This document shows positions 56,231-64,000 of a stretch of DNA of 64,000 nucleotides, one piece after another. Both the position numbers and the translations under genes were made by a program. Positions within the stretch are counted from its first letter, which is position 1. Every line of letters begins with the position of its first letter. Under the pieces are notes generated by a model that saw only the letters and a list, made by a program, of their open reading frames with translations, was not told where the DNA came from and did no database searches. The stretch is from Arthrobacter sp. Soil762 (GTDB lineage: Bacteria > Actinomycetota > Actinomycetes > Actinomycetales > Micrococcaceae), in assembly GCF_001428335.1 (NCBI RefSeq), contig NZ_LMSG01000022.1, positions 794-64,793 of the forward strand. The letters are read 5' to 3'.

Positions 56231-58558
56231 CTACAGCCGGGTGTCGAAGGAATCGCAAAAGACATTCTCGTTGAACGTCCCCTGGAACTCGGACTTGCCC
56301 ATGATCTTCTCGATCGTGGCCCGGATGGCCTCAACAGTTCCCGCATGGGCGTGGATGGCGGTCTTGACCATCGGAACGTCAATAAGGTGGTTGGGCTGGT
56401 TCAGCGAGACGAACACGGTGGGGACCTCGGTGACGTACCACGGGATTTCCGCGGCCATCGGGGTGGACCACTTGATCCGGATGGCCGCTTCCTGGGCGAA
56501 GCCCTTGACGTTGGCGAAGACAAACGCCGCGTCATACTTGTCCGCGTAGTCGCCGGTGGCTTCCTCGGAGATGATCGACATAAAGTTCACGCCGGTCTCC
56601 CCTGCTGCTTCGCGCTGATCGGCAGTCTTGAACAGGTGCACCTCGAAGCCGGCTTTCTCCAGCTCCTCCTTTACCGTGTCCAGGTAGGCCAGCGGGTCCG
56701 CCCGGGTGAAGTCCGAGCCGCCGGAGATACCGTACAGGCGGATCCGTTTGTGCGTTTCCGGCCGGATGGGCAGGTTGTGCGCGGTGTCCTTGACCAGGGT
56801 GACGGTCTTGTCCGCGATCTCGGCGGCGATGGCCCGGTGGGCGTCGCTGCCGATCACAGCGAGTGCGTCCACGGGCGGAACCAGTTCGTTGCGGTCCTTG
56901 AGGTGCAGCCCCAGCGAGGCCTTGAGGGCCAGGATGCGGCGCAGGGCGTCATGCAGGCGCTGCTCCGTGATGACGCCGGACTTGTAGCCGTCCAGCATGT
57001 ACTGGAAGTCTTCGTCGGCGTTGCGGAAGAACAGGAACATGTCGCAGCCGGCGGCAATGGTCGCAGGAACCAGGTCCTTGCGCTTCATGGCCTGGGTGAG
57101 CCCGATCATCTGCGAGGCGTCCGTGAGGATGAGCCCGTTGAAGCCGAGCTCGCCGCGCAGCAGGTCCCGGAGCAGCTCCGGGGCCAGGGTGGCGGGCAGG
57201 ATGTCCTTGTCCGCCAGGCCCGGGCGGAAGTGCCGGGAAAGCTCCGGCGCGCCGATGTGCCCGATCATGATGGACTGCACGCCGTGCCCAATCATTTCGC
57301 GGTACACGTGGCCATACGTCCTGTTCCACTCGTCGTAGCCGAGGGTGTTGTAGGACGTGACCACGTGCTGGTCGCGCTCGTCCATGCCGTCGCCCGGGAA
57401 GTGCTTCATGGCACAGGCAGTGGGTGATTCACTGATCCCGTCGAAGTATTCCTTGGCCCGCTCCACCACGATCTCCGGCGTGTTGCCGAAGGCCCGGGTG
57501 GAGATGACCGTGTTCCGCCAGTTGTAGTGGATGTCCACGATCGGGGCGAAGGCCCAGTTGCAGCCCAGGGCCGCGGTTTCGACGCCGGCAACCTGCCCCA
57601 TCCGGCGTGCGATGGACTTGTCCGGGTGCGAACCTGCCTGCAGGTGCGTGGACACAAACGTGCCGTCGTCGCAGCTTCCGGCGCCACCCATTTCCGGGTT
57701 GGACGCCACCAGCAGCGGCACCTTGGACTTCGACTGCGCGTGCCGGATGTGTTCCTGCACGGCAGCGGACGGGCCTGGCCGGTAACGCATGCCGCCAACG
57801 TGGAAGTTCTCCAGCACACCGTCGAGGTACTCCGGGGAGTAGTCGTTGTTGTGGTTGATGAACAGCTGCCCGATCTTTTCCTCAAGCGTCATCGATTCCA
57901 GGGTGGTGTTCACCCAGGTGATCGCTGCGTCGTCGAGGTTGAACGGCGCGGCCTGGAGGTCGACGTCGAACTGGCCCACTGGGGTGCCAGCGGCACCATG
58001 GGTGGAGCTTCCGACGGCGGCAGTCACGGCCGCCGCTATGCCCGCGAGCGCGTCGGCCACCACCTGGTCCACGGGACCGGCGATGTCCACCACAATGCCT
58101 GCCTCATCGGCTTCGAGCGCTTCGAGGGTGGCCAGCTGGGATTCCAGCAGCGCTGCCGGCATGAAGTGCCCGGAGCGGCCTTCCAGCCGCGACCCCAGGA
58201 CTTCCTTGCTGCCGTGCAGGTGAAGGAAGACCGTATCCGGCGCCGTGGCACGGATGGCGTCGCGGTAACCGCGGCGAAGAGCCGAGCAGGCCAGAACCAA
58301 GCCGCCCTTGGCAGCTGCCAGTTCATTGCCCACCGTGGCAAGCCACGGCCAGCGGTCCTCGTCGGTCAGCGGAGTGCCAGCTGCCATCTTGGCGACGTTC
58401 TCCACCGGGTGGAGGGAATCGCCGTCGAGGAACTGGACGCCCAGCTCGCGGGCCACCAGGTCACCGATGGTGGTCTTGCCGCAGCCGGAGACGCCCATAA
58501 CGATGACGCGGGGACCCGTAGCTCCTCCTGCTGGGGCGGGCGATGTCGCGGCGGTCAC
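56231..58558 (-). CDS. Gluconokinase-GH3 fusion protein
   Basis: The 775-residue protein joins two enzymes. Residues ~15-175 are a GntK-type gluconate kinase: Walker A MGVSGCGKTTIG (residues 21-32), GDSLHPVENVAKMAAGTPLTDEDRWPWL, CSALRRGYRD and GHFMPAALLESQLATLE. Residues ~205-775 are a NagZ-like GH3 glycosidase: KHFPGDG with K385/H386 and candidate nucleophile D480 in ILTDASQMIG, followed by a C-terminal sandwich domain. A 25-residue Gly/Ser/Ala-rich linker joins them in one frame. GTG 58558 overlaps the mannonate dehydratase stop (GTGA). No internal start with ribosome site was found at the linker. No signal peptide, so the GH3 acts in the cytoplasm on imported glycosides, perhaps glucuronides. 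Confidence 0.88.
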   Translation of the reverse strand: MTAATSPAPAGGATGPRVIVMGVSGCGKTTIGDLVARELGVQFLDGDSLHPVENVAKMAAGTPLTDEDRWPWLATVGNELAAAKGGLVLACSALRRGYRDAIRATAPDTVFLHLHGSKEVLGSRLEGRSGHFMPAALLESQLATLEALEADEAGIVVDIAGPVDQVVADALAGIAAAVTAAVGSSTHGAAGTPVGQFDVDLQAAPFNLDDAAITWVNTTLESMTLEEKIGQLFINHNNDYSPEYLDGVLENFHVGGMRYRPGPSAAVQEHIRHAQSKSKVPLLVASNPEMGGAGSCDDGTFVSTHLQAGSHPDKSIARRMGQVAGVETAALGCNWAFAPIVDIHYNWRNTVISTRAFGNTPEIVVERAKEYFDGISESPTACAMKHFPGDGMDERDQHVVTSYNTLGYDEWNRTYGHVYREMIGHGVQSIMIGHIGAPELSRHFRPGLADKDILPATLAPELLRDLLRGELGFNGLILTDASQMIGLTQAMKRKDLVPATIAAGCDMFLFFRNADEDFQYMLDGYKSGVITEQRLHDALRRILALKASLGLHLKDRNELVPPVDALAVIGSDAHRAIAAEIADKTVTLVKDTAHNLPIRPETHKRIRLYGISGGSDFTRADPLAYLDTVKEELEKAGFEVHLFKTADQREAAGETGVNFMSIISEEATGDYADKYDAAFVFANVKGFAQEAAIRIKWSTPMAAEIPWYVTEVPTVFVSLNQPNHLIDVPMVKTAIHAHAGTVEAIRATIEKIMGKSEFQGTFNENVFCDSFDTRL

Positions 58559-59784
58559 CAGTCGTGCACCGTTCCGTCTACCAGGCGGTTGTACGGCAGG
58601 TAGGCCTGCTGGTACGGGTACGCTGCCGCGGCTTCCTCGTTGAATTCGACGCCGATGCCAGGCTTGTCGCCCGGGTGCAGGTAGCCGTCCTTGAAGGTCA
58701 TGGACTGCTCGAAGACCTCGTTGGTCTTGTCCGAGTGCTGCATGTATTCCTGGATGCCGTAGTTGTGGATGGCCAGGCCCACGTGCAGCTGGGCGGCGAA
58801 GCCCACCGGGGAAATGTCCGTGGGGCCGTGGAAGCCGGACTTGATCTGGTACTGGGCGGCGAAGTCCATGACCTTCTTCAGCGGGGAGATGCCGCCGAAG
58901 TGGGTGGAGGCAGCGCGGACGTAGTCGATCAGCTGTTCCTTGATCAGGGTCTGGTAGTCCCACACGGTGTTGAAGATTTCACCGATGGCCAGCGGGGTGG
59001 TGGTGTGCTGGCGGACCAGGCGCAGGCCCTCCTGGTTTTCGGCTGGGGTGCAGTCCTCGAGCCAGAAGAGATCGTACGGTTCCAGGGCCTTGCCGAGCTT
59101 GGCGGCCTGGATGGGCGTCATGCGGTGGTGGCCGTCGTGCAGCAGCGGGATTTCCGGGCCGAACTCGTTGCGCACGGCTTCAAAGACGGTGGGCAGGTGG
59201 CGCAGGTAGGCGCGGGTGTCCCAGTCCTCTTCCTGCGGGAACGCGCCACGGCCGGCGGGTTCGTAGTCGTAGCGTTCGCCCGAGGCCTGGGCCTGCGCGG
59301 CCACCCCGTAGACGGCCTTGATGCCGGGGACAGCGGTCTGGATGCGGATGGACTTGTAACCGAGTTCCAGGTGCTCACGGACCGAGTCGAACAGCGACTC
59401 GAGGTCAGCGCCGGACGCGTGGCCATAGGCGCGCAGGCCGTTGCGTGAAGCGCCGCCCAGGAGCTGGTAGACCGGCATGTTCGCCATCTTGCCCTTGATG
59501 TCCCACAGGGCCATGTCCACGGCGGCGATGGCCGCCATGGTCACCGGCCCGCGGCGCCAGTAGGAGCTGCGGTACAGGAACTGCCAGGTGTCCTCGATCT
59601 TGTGCGGATCCTTGCCGATCAGCAGCTGGGCCACGTGCTCTTTGAGGTACGCGGCAACAGCCAGTTCGCGGCCGTTCAGGGTGGCGTCACCGATGCCGGT
59701 GACCCCGTCGTCCGTAGTGATGCGCAGGGTCACGAAGTTACGTGACGGGCTTGTCACGAAGACTTCAGCGGCAATGATTTTCAC
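58555..59784 (-). CDS. manD: Enolase-superfamily D-mannonate dehydratase (ManD-type)
   Basis: The 409-residue protein belongs to the mandelate racemase/enolase superfamily. The N-terminal capping domain is MKIIAAEVFVTSPSRNFVTLRITTDDGVTGIGDATLNGRELAVAAYL. The barrel supplies metal and catalytic residues in LLHDGHHRMTP (Asp and His), LFWLEDCTPAEN (Glu) and LAIGEIFN (Glu). Together with the ISPLKKVMDFAAQYQIKSGFHGPTD stretch these fit the ManD/RspA subgroup, which dehydrates D-mannonate (and D-gluconate) to KDG. In this locus mannonate would come from UxaC and UxuB. It is translationally coupled with the fusion gene downstream and 45 bases after the transporter gene. Confidence 0.87.
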   Translation of the reverse strand: MKIIAAEVFVTSPSRNFVTLRITTDDGVTGIGDATLNGRELAVAAYLKEHVAQLLIGKDPHKIEDTWQFLYRSSYWRRGPVTMAAIAAVDMALWDIKGKMANMPVYQLLGGASRNGLRAYGHASGADLESLFDSVREHLELGYKSIRIQTAVPGIKAVYGVAAQAQASGERYDYEPAGRGAFPQEEDWDTRAYLRHLPTVFEAVRNEFGPEIPLLHDGHHRMTPIQAAKLGKALEPYDLFWLEDCTPAENQEGLRLVRQHTTTPLAIGEIFNTVWDYQTLIKEQLIDYVRAASTHFGGISPLKKVMDFAAQYQIKSGFHGPTDISPVGFAAQLHVGLAIHNYGIQEYMQHSDKTNEVFEQSMTFKDGYLHPGDKPGIGVEFNEEAAAAYPYQQAYLPYNRLVDGTVHDW

Positions 59785-59829
59785 GGCAGATCCTTTCGGG
59801 GACTTCTGGTCAGATGGTGGTGCTGGAAG

Positions 59830-61257
59830 TTAGTGGCCGGCAGTTTTGCCGGCGACAACCGGCGTGCCGGCGTCAGCGGCAGTGGCGTCAGCGGCAGTGG
59901 CGTCAGCGGCGTCGCCGGCGCCCACAGTTTTGGTCCGGCGTTCCTGGATCTCCTTGAGGATCTCCGCGTGCTTGGTGTCGGTCAGGGTGTACTTGGACAT
60001 TACTAATACGGCAAGGATAGTCAGCACGGCAGGGATCGCGCCCGCCGCAATCTGAATGCCGAACAGGGCGTCCGCGGTCTGGGCCGCGCCGGACTTGTAG
60101 CCGCCCAGCGCCAGGGCGTAGGCCGCCAGGGCGCCGCCCACAGCCTGGCCAGACTTGCGGGTGAAGGAGAACAGCGCGTAGGTGATTCCCTCGGTGCGGA
60201 CACCGGTCCGCCATTCGCCGTACTCCACCGTGTCGGCTTCCAAGGCCCACACCACGATGTTGACGGCGAGGACACCCACGAGGCTGATCACGAGGCCGGT
60301 GAAGCCCATCCAGACCTGGCCGGCCGGGGTGAAGAAGATGATCGCGCCGCCGAGGACGGTGACCAGCGAGGAGTAGATGTAGACGCTCTTTTTGCCGACG
60401 TTGCGGACCAGCCTGGGCATAAAGGCGGCCAGGAAGAAGGTGAGCGCCAGCTGGATGATGGACAGTACGGGGTAAAGGTCCAGGCGGCCCAGGACGTCGC
60501 GCAGGTAGTACAGCTGCACGGAGGTCAGGGCGAGGTAGCCAGAGAGGAAGAAGAACGAGCTGAGGCACAGCATCATGAGGGGCTTGTTGCCCTTGAGGGT
60601 TTCCACACTCTGCTTGAACGTCACCTTGGGGACCGCTCGATGCACGCGCTCCTTGGCGGTCAAGGCCGTGAAGAAGTACAGCGCCGTTCCGATGACTACG
60701 AAGACCACGGTGATGGTGGTGAACGTCGACTGGAGGTCGGCGCCCGGCTTGATCAGCGGTGCAACGAAAATACCCAGGGCAGAGCCCACCAGCAGTGCAC
60801 CCACCATGCGGGCCGAGCCCAGCTTTGCGCGCTCTCCCGGATCCTGCGTCATAGCGCCGGCCAGCGAGCCGTACGGAATGTTCACGAGGCTGTAGGCAAG
60901 GCCAAGGGCTGCGTACGTGACGTACGCGTACAGCAGTGTGCCGGATTCACCCAACTGCGGGACGGAGAACGTTGCCACGCTCAGCAGGAGCAGCGGGATG
61001 GAGCCGAACATGATGAACGGACGGAACTTGCCGAAGCGCTTGCTGTAGGTCCGGTCTACGAGCCGGCCGGCGAACACGTCAGCGAAAGCGTCAAAGAGCC
61101 TGACTACCAGCAGCAGGGTTCCGGCAGCCGCTGCGGAGATGCCGGCAACGTCGGTGTAGTACACCAGCAGGAACATGGTGGCGGTGGTGAAGGCAAGGTT
61201 GTTGGCTGCATCGCCGGCGCCATAGCCGACGATGCTGAGCTTGTTTAGCTGTTTCAT
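59830..61257 (-). CDS. GPH-type glycoside/uronide cation symporter (MFS)
   Basis: The 475-residue protein is a member of the glycoside-pentoside-hexuronide:cation symporter family. It has MKQLNKLSIVGYGAGDAANNLAFTTATMFLLVYYTDVAGISAAAAGTL at the start and the GRLVDRTYSKRFGKFRPFIMFGSIPL loop, with twelve helices by eye. UidB and MelB are well-known relatives that bring in glucuronides and melibiose. The C-terminal tail contains TAADATAADATAAD, a short repeat. It is the first gene of the operator-controlled unit, with AAAGGAGCCCA as ribosome site. Its job is probably uptake of a (poly)uronide or its glycoside. Confidence 0.88.
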   Translation of the reverse strand: MKQLNKLSIVGYGAGDAANNLAFTTATMFLLVYYTDVAGISAAAAGTLLLVVRLFDAFADVFAGRLVDRTYSKRFGKFRPFIMFGSIPLLLLSVATFSVPQLGESGTLLYAYVTYAALGLAYSLVNIPYGSLAGAMTQDPGERAKLGSARMVGALLVGSALGIFVAPLIKPGADLQSTFTTITVVFVVIGTALYFFTALTAKERVHRAVPKVTFKQSVETLKGNKPLMMLCLSSFFFLSGYLALTSVQLYYLRDVLGRLDLYPVLSIIQLALTFFLAAFMPRLVRNVGKKSVYIYSSLVTVLGGAIIFFTPAGQVWMGFTGLVISLVGVLAVNIVVWALEADTVEYGEWRTGVRTEGITYALFSFTRKSGQAVGGALAAYALALGGYKSGAAQTADALFGIQIAAGAIPAVLTILAVLVMSKYTLTDTKHAEILKEIQERRTKTVGAGDAADATAADATAADAGTPVVAGKTAGH

Positions 61258-61400
61258 GAATTGGGCTCCTTTACCCTTGCCGCCGTGTAGGCCAGCGAAA
61301 ATTTATTGAAATGCTATGAAGCAGTGAATCCTTGGCGATGCTGCAGTGGGGAGAATCCGCATCCGGCGGGCGTACCGCACGGTGTTTCTCGTTGCCTGTA

Positions 61401-61439
61401 ATCCTAGTCACTTGGCAATAAAATGGCAAGCGGTTGCCA
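61401..61439 (-). promoter_or_regulatory. Uronate-operon promoter overlapping LacI-type operator
   Basis: On the minus strand a -35 TTGCCA (61429-61424) and a -10 TAGGAT (61406-61401) are exactly 17 bases apart. The palindrome TGGCAA-GCGG-TTGCCA (61424-61439) includes that -35. It is the typical LacI/GalR-family operator design. No LacI gene is in the window, so the regulator would be elsewhere, maybe upstream of uxaC outside the window. A further half-site TTGGCAA is at 61412-61418. Confidence 0.75.
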
Positions 61440-61482
61440 GATATTTCTGTTGAAGCTTCACAAAACTGCACGTGATCGAAAC

Positions 61483-61520
61483 AGCGCTGCCCGGTCCAGG
61501 AGCCTGGACCGGGCAGTGCT
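61483..61520. terminator. Terminator between uxuB and the symporter unit
   Basis: AGC-G-CTGCCCGGTCCAGG (61483-61500) pairs with CCTGGACCGGGCAG-T-GCT (61503-61520). It lies 40 bases beyond the uxuB stop on the minus strand and separates the uxaC-uxuB transcript from the symporter promoter. Confidence 0.85.
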
Positions 61521-61559
61521 GTTCTTTATGCAGCAGAGAACGCTAGTTTGGCGTGGTGC

Positions 61560-62987
61560 TTAGGAGCCTGCCGCGAATGTGCCGAGCAGGCCGGAAACGA
61601 GCTCCACTACGGCGTCGTCCGCTGCGACGGCAGGATCCACCAGCGCCAGGACAGCACGCACGCGCTCCGTGCCTTCCAGCTGGTTGGCCGCGGCCACTTC
61701 AGTTGCCAGCGGATCGTGGAATGTGTCGGCCGCTGCGCTGAAATCAATCCAGGCAGCGATCATCAGTGCCGCAGCAGCACCGGACCTGCCCTGGGCCCGT
61801 TCCGCCTGGAGGACGGGCACGGCCCGCATGCGCAGCTTGGTGCTGCCGTCCATGGCGATCTGGGCCAGGTGGTGGGCAATGCGTGCGTTGCTAAAGCGGG
61901 CCAGCAGTGCCGCGCGGTACGCCGGAATCTGCAGGTCCGCGCCGCCGGCCGCGGTGCCTGCGAGGTTCGCTTCGGCCTCGTCCCAGAAGCTTTCGACGGC
62001 GTTCAGGCACTGCGGGTCCGCGAGGGCCTGCGCCACCGTGGTGTGTCCGCGGAGCTGGCCGGCGTAGGCCAGCAGGGAATGGGCGCCGTTCAGGAGCCAC
62101 AGCTTGCGGTTCTCGTAGGGCTCGATGTGGTCAACGAAGACCGCGCCGGCATCCTCCCAGCGCGGACGGCCGGCCGGGAAGTCGCCGCTGAGCACCCAGT
62201 TGGTGAAGGGCTCAGCCACTACCGGCGAGTTGTCGCGGTAGCCGCAGGCGGCCTCGACGGCGGCGATGTCAGCCTCCGTGGTGCGCGGCGTGATGCGGTC
62301 CACGGACGTGCTGACAAAACTGACGTTTTCCTCGACCCAGGCAGCGAGCTCCGCATTCCAGGCCTGCGCCAGACCCGCCACGGCGTTGCGGGCCACCGTG
62401 CCGTTGTTGGCGAGGTTGTCGCAGCAGACAACGGCGAGCGGCCCAGCACCGGCAGCCCGGCGCGCGGCGAGGGCGAACACAAGCCGTCCCAGCGGCGTCG
62501 ACGGGTTTCCGCTGCCGGAAGCCAGCAGCGCAAGGTCGCTGGCGACGTCGGACGCTGTAGTGTCCAGCTGTCCGTCGGCACCGAGCCGGTACGCCGCTTC
62601 GGTGACTGTGAGGGTGACCATGGCGGTGGCAGGCGCCGAAACGAGCTCTGCGAGCCGCTGCACGTCCGCACCGTCCACCGCTTCAACGATGCTGCCGACG
62701 ACGGAGAACGAGTCGCCGCTGTCAGCGCGCTCCACGAGCGTGAAGAGGCCGTCCTGCTCGGCAAGAGCCAAGGCAGCGTCCGGGCGGCGGCCGGTGAAGG
62801 CGGCAATGCCCCAGTCCGCGGCGTCGCTGGCCTGGCTGGTGTACCAGGCCTGGTGCGAGCGGTGGAAGGCGCCGAGTCCGAGGTGGACGATCCGCACCGG
62901 CGGCTTGGCGGAAGCGTGGACGGTCCGGTTCAGCTGCGGAAGGGATTCCGCAGCCTTGCCTGTGGCGTCGGCCTGCTCGATACTCAC
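61560..62987 (-). CDS. uxuB: Fructuronate reductase (mannitol dehydrogenase family)
   Basis: The 475-residue protein has the long-chain polyol dehydrogenase fold. The NAD-binding motif is VRIVHLGLGAFHRSHQAWY (residues 31-49), followed by VVCCDNLANNG, TPRTTEAD, and WVLSGDFPAGRPRWEDAGAVFVDHIEPYENRKLWLLNGAHSLLAYAG, in which the KLWLLNGAHS segment bears the catalytic Lys. It would reduce D-fructuronate to D-mannonate with NADH. Tagaturonate reductase (UxaB) is the alternative, but a mannonate dehydratase in the same locus favours fructuronate. The gene overlaps the end of uxaC by four bases. Confidence 0.87.
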   Translation of the reverse strand: MSIEQADATGKAAESLPQLNRTVHASAKPPVRIVHLGLGAFHRSHQAWYTSQASDAADWGIAAFTGRRPDAALALAEQDGLFTLVERADSGDSFSVVGSIVEAVDGADVQRLAELVSAPATAMVTLTVTEAAYRLGADGQLDTTASDVASDLALLASGSGNPSTPLGRLVFALAARRAAGAGPLAVVCCDNLANNGTVARNAVAGLAQAWNAELAAWVEENVSFVSTSVDRITPRTTEADIAAVEAACGYRDNSPVVAEPFTNWVLSGDFPAGRPRWEDAGAVFVDHIEPYENRKLWLLNGAHSLLAYAGQLRGHTTVAQALADPQCLNAVESFWDEAEANLAGTAAGGADLQIPAYRAALLARFSNARIAHHLAQIAMDGSTKLRMRAVPVLQAERAQGRSGAAAALMIAAWIDFSAAADTFHDPLATEVAAANQLEGTERVRAVLALVDPAVAADDAVVELVSGLLGTFAAGS

Positions 62988-64000
62988 AGTTTGAAAACCC
63001 TTCGCGGGGAGGAATCGACGGTGTCCACGATGATTTCGTGGGCGCGGTCTTCACTGACACGGTGTTCGGCCACGAGGCGGGCCAGGAAGGAAGCCTCGAT
63101 CCGGCGGGACGCATCGTGGCGGGCGGGGATGGAGCAGAAGGCCCTGGTGTCGTCGATGAAACCGGAGGAGCGGGAGAAACCGGCCGTTTCGGTCACAGCG
63201 GAGCGGAACCGGAGCATTGCATCCGGGGCGTCCAGGAACCACCACGGTGCGCCGAGGTAGACGGACGGGTAGAAGCCGGCCAGCGGCGCTAGCTCGCGGG
63301 AAAACACGGTTTCGTCCAGCGTGAACAGCACCAGGTGGAAGTCCTTGGCCGTGCCGAAGTCCTGCAGCAGCGGCCGGATGGCCTCGGTGTAGTTGGTGGC
63401 GAACGGGATGTCGTGGCCGGTGTCCGCGCCGAAGGCCTCGAACGTGGGCGTGTGGTGGTTCCGGAACGAGCCCGGGTGGATGGTCATGACCAGGCCGTCC
63501 TCGACCGACATACGACCCATCTGGTACATCATGTGGGCTTCGAAGGTGTTGCGGTCCTCGGCGGTGGCCTTGCCGGCGCGGGCGAGCTCGAAGATGCGCT
63601 CGGCTTCAGCGCTGTCCAGCTTGAGCGTTGCCGGGGTGGCCACACCGTGGTCTGCCGAGACTGCGCCGTGCTCCACGAAGTAGCGGCGGCGGTTTTCCAA
63701 GGCGGTGATGTAGCCCGCGTAGCCGTTGGCGCCGTCTCCGGCGGTTTCAATCAGGCGGTCAACGTTGGCGCTCCAGGTGGGGTGCGCAATGTTCAGGTAG
63801 GCGTCCGGGCGGAACGTCGGCAGGACTCGGCCGTTGAAGGTGGCGTCCTCCGCGATGGCCTTGTGGCTGGCGAGGTTATCCAGCGGATCGTCCGTGGTGG
63901 CCAGGACCTCGATGTTGAAGTCCTTGAACAGCTGGCGGGGACGGAAGCCCGGCTCCACGAGTTTGGCGGCTATGGCGTCATAGCTGGCATCAGCGGACAT
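62984..64000 (-). CDS. uxaC: Uronate isomerase, C-terminal part (partial)
   Basis: The frame continues past the right edge, so only the last ~338 of about 470 residues are seen. It shows FNIEVLATTDDPLDNLASH, LPTFRPDAYLNIAHPTW, MVTIHPGSF-like VMTIHPGSFRNHH, ATNYTEAIRPLLQDFG and ARHDASRRIEASFLARLVAEHRVSEDRAHEI. These are typical of bacterial UxaC, an amidohydrolase-fold isomerase that turns D-glucuronate into D-fructuronate (or galacturonate into tagaturonate). The N-terminal metal-binding H-x-H motif is outside the window. It is the upstream member of the uxaC-uxuB unit. Confidence 0.93.
   Translation of the reverse strand: MSADASYDAIAAKLVEPGFRPRQLFKDFNIEVLATTDDPLDNLASHKAIAEDATFNGRVLPTFRPDAYLNIAHPTWSANVDRLIETAGDGANGYAGYITALENRRRYFVEHGAVSADHGVATPATLKLDSAEAERIFELARAGKATAEDRNTFEAHMMYQMGRMSVEDGLVMTIHPGSFRNHHTPTFEAFGADTGHDIPFATNYTEAIRPLLQDFGTAKDFHLVLFTLDETVFSRELAPLAGFYPSVYLGAPWWFLDAPDAMLRFRSAVTETAGFSRSSGFIDDTRAFCSIPARHDASRRIEASFLARLVAEHRVSEDRAHEIIVDTVDSSPRRVFKL

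Overview
The window looks like chromosome of a high-GC actinobacterium of the Arthrobacter/Pseudarthrobacter type. The grounds are strong G/C at third codon positions, many GTG/TTG starts, a purS-purQ-purL purine layout, an SRP RNA directly upstream of dnaX, recR after dnaX, and actinobacterial families such as DUF3151, an MpaB-like oxygenase and a Stealth phosphotransferase. This is inference from gene content; no 16S gene is present.

Layout. 1-1571: end of a sugar isomerase gene, a GNAT acetyltransferase and a DsbA/FrnE-type oxidoreductase. 1572-2660: a scar holding a broken serine recombinase and a frameshifted DsrE-family gene. 2672-8862: a divergent sulfide/persulfide detoxification cluster. 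On the minus strand are a CstR-like repressor and a DUF302 protein. On the plus strand are a rhodanese-DUF2892 fusion, a TauE/SafE exporter, two small rhodaneses, a thioredoxin, a persulfide-dioxygenase/rhodanese (CstB-like) protein and an MFS transporter. Palindromic operators sit in front of both plus-strand blocks. 9105-17896: TetR regulator, LytR_C protein, HAD hydrolase, Stealth phosphotransferase, phosphodiesterase, glutathione peroxidase, M23 peptidase, MpaB-like oxygenase and tRNA-Ser(GGA). 17897-19146: a degraded M28 peptidase and a small NIF3-related protein.

19269-27279: SRP RNA, dnaX, recR, an ABC-2 exporter pair and lysC. 27371-33682: two paralogous small proteins, OhrR, a lipoprotein with a subtilisin-inhibitor fold, a 3-methyladenine-glycosylase-family protein, a second inhibitor-like protein without a signal peptide, and a 1062-residue subtilase. 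33965-38312: a broken secreted protein, a small membrane protein and purSQL. 38326-39859: three copies of a palindromic repeat around DUF559 and DUF503 genes. 39864-44659: ABM, DUF1990, YjbR, 2OG oxygenase, two CoA-binding proteins (one 5'-truncated) and an ECF sigma/anti-sigma pair. 44908-56079: YegP, purA, M14 carboxypeptidase, UDG-like protein, a deletion scar of a siderophore transporter, DUF3151, fructose-bisphosphate aldolase, SpoU methyltransferase, HAD-IIA phosphatase, alpha/beta hydrolase, pyrE and an FAD monooxygenase. 56231-64000: a hexuronate catabolic locus.

The hexuronate locus has two minus-strand units: uxaC-uxuB, and a GPH symporter - mannonate dehydratase - gluconokinase::GH3 unit. 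The promoter of the second unit overlaps a LacI-type palindrome. The gluconokinase-GH3 fusion (775 residues) is the most unusual protein in the window. Also notable: at least twelve genes carry a -10-like hexamer exactly six bases before the start codon, which suggests leaderless transcription; lysC has an internal start matching a separate beta subunit of 172 residues; and two repeat families are nested in one another.
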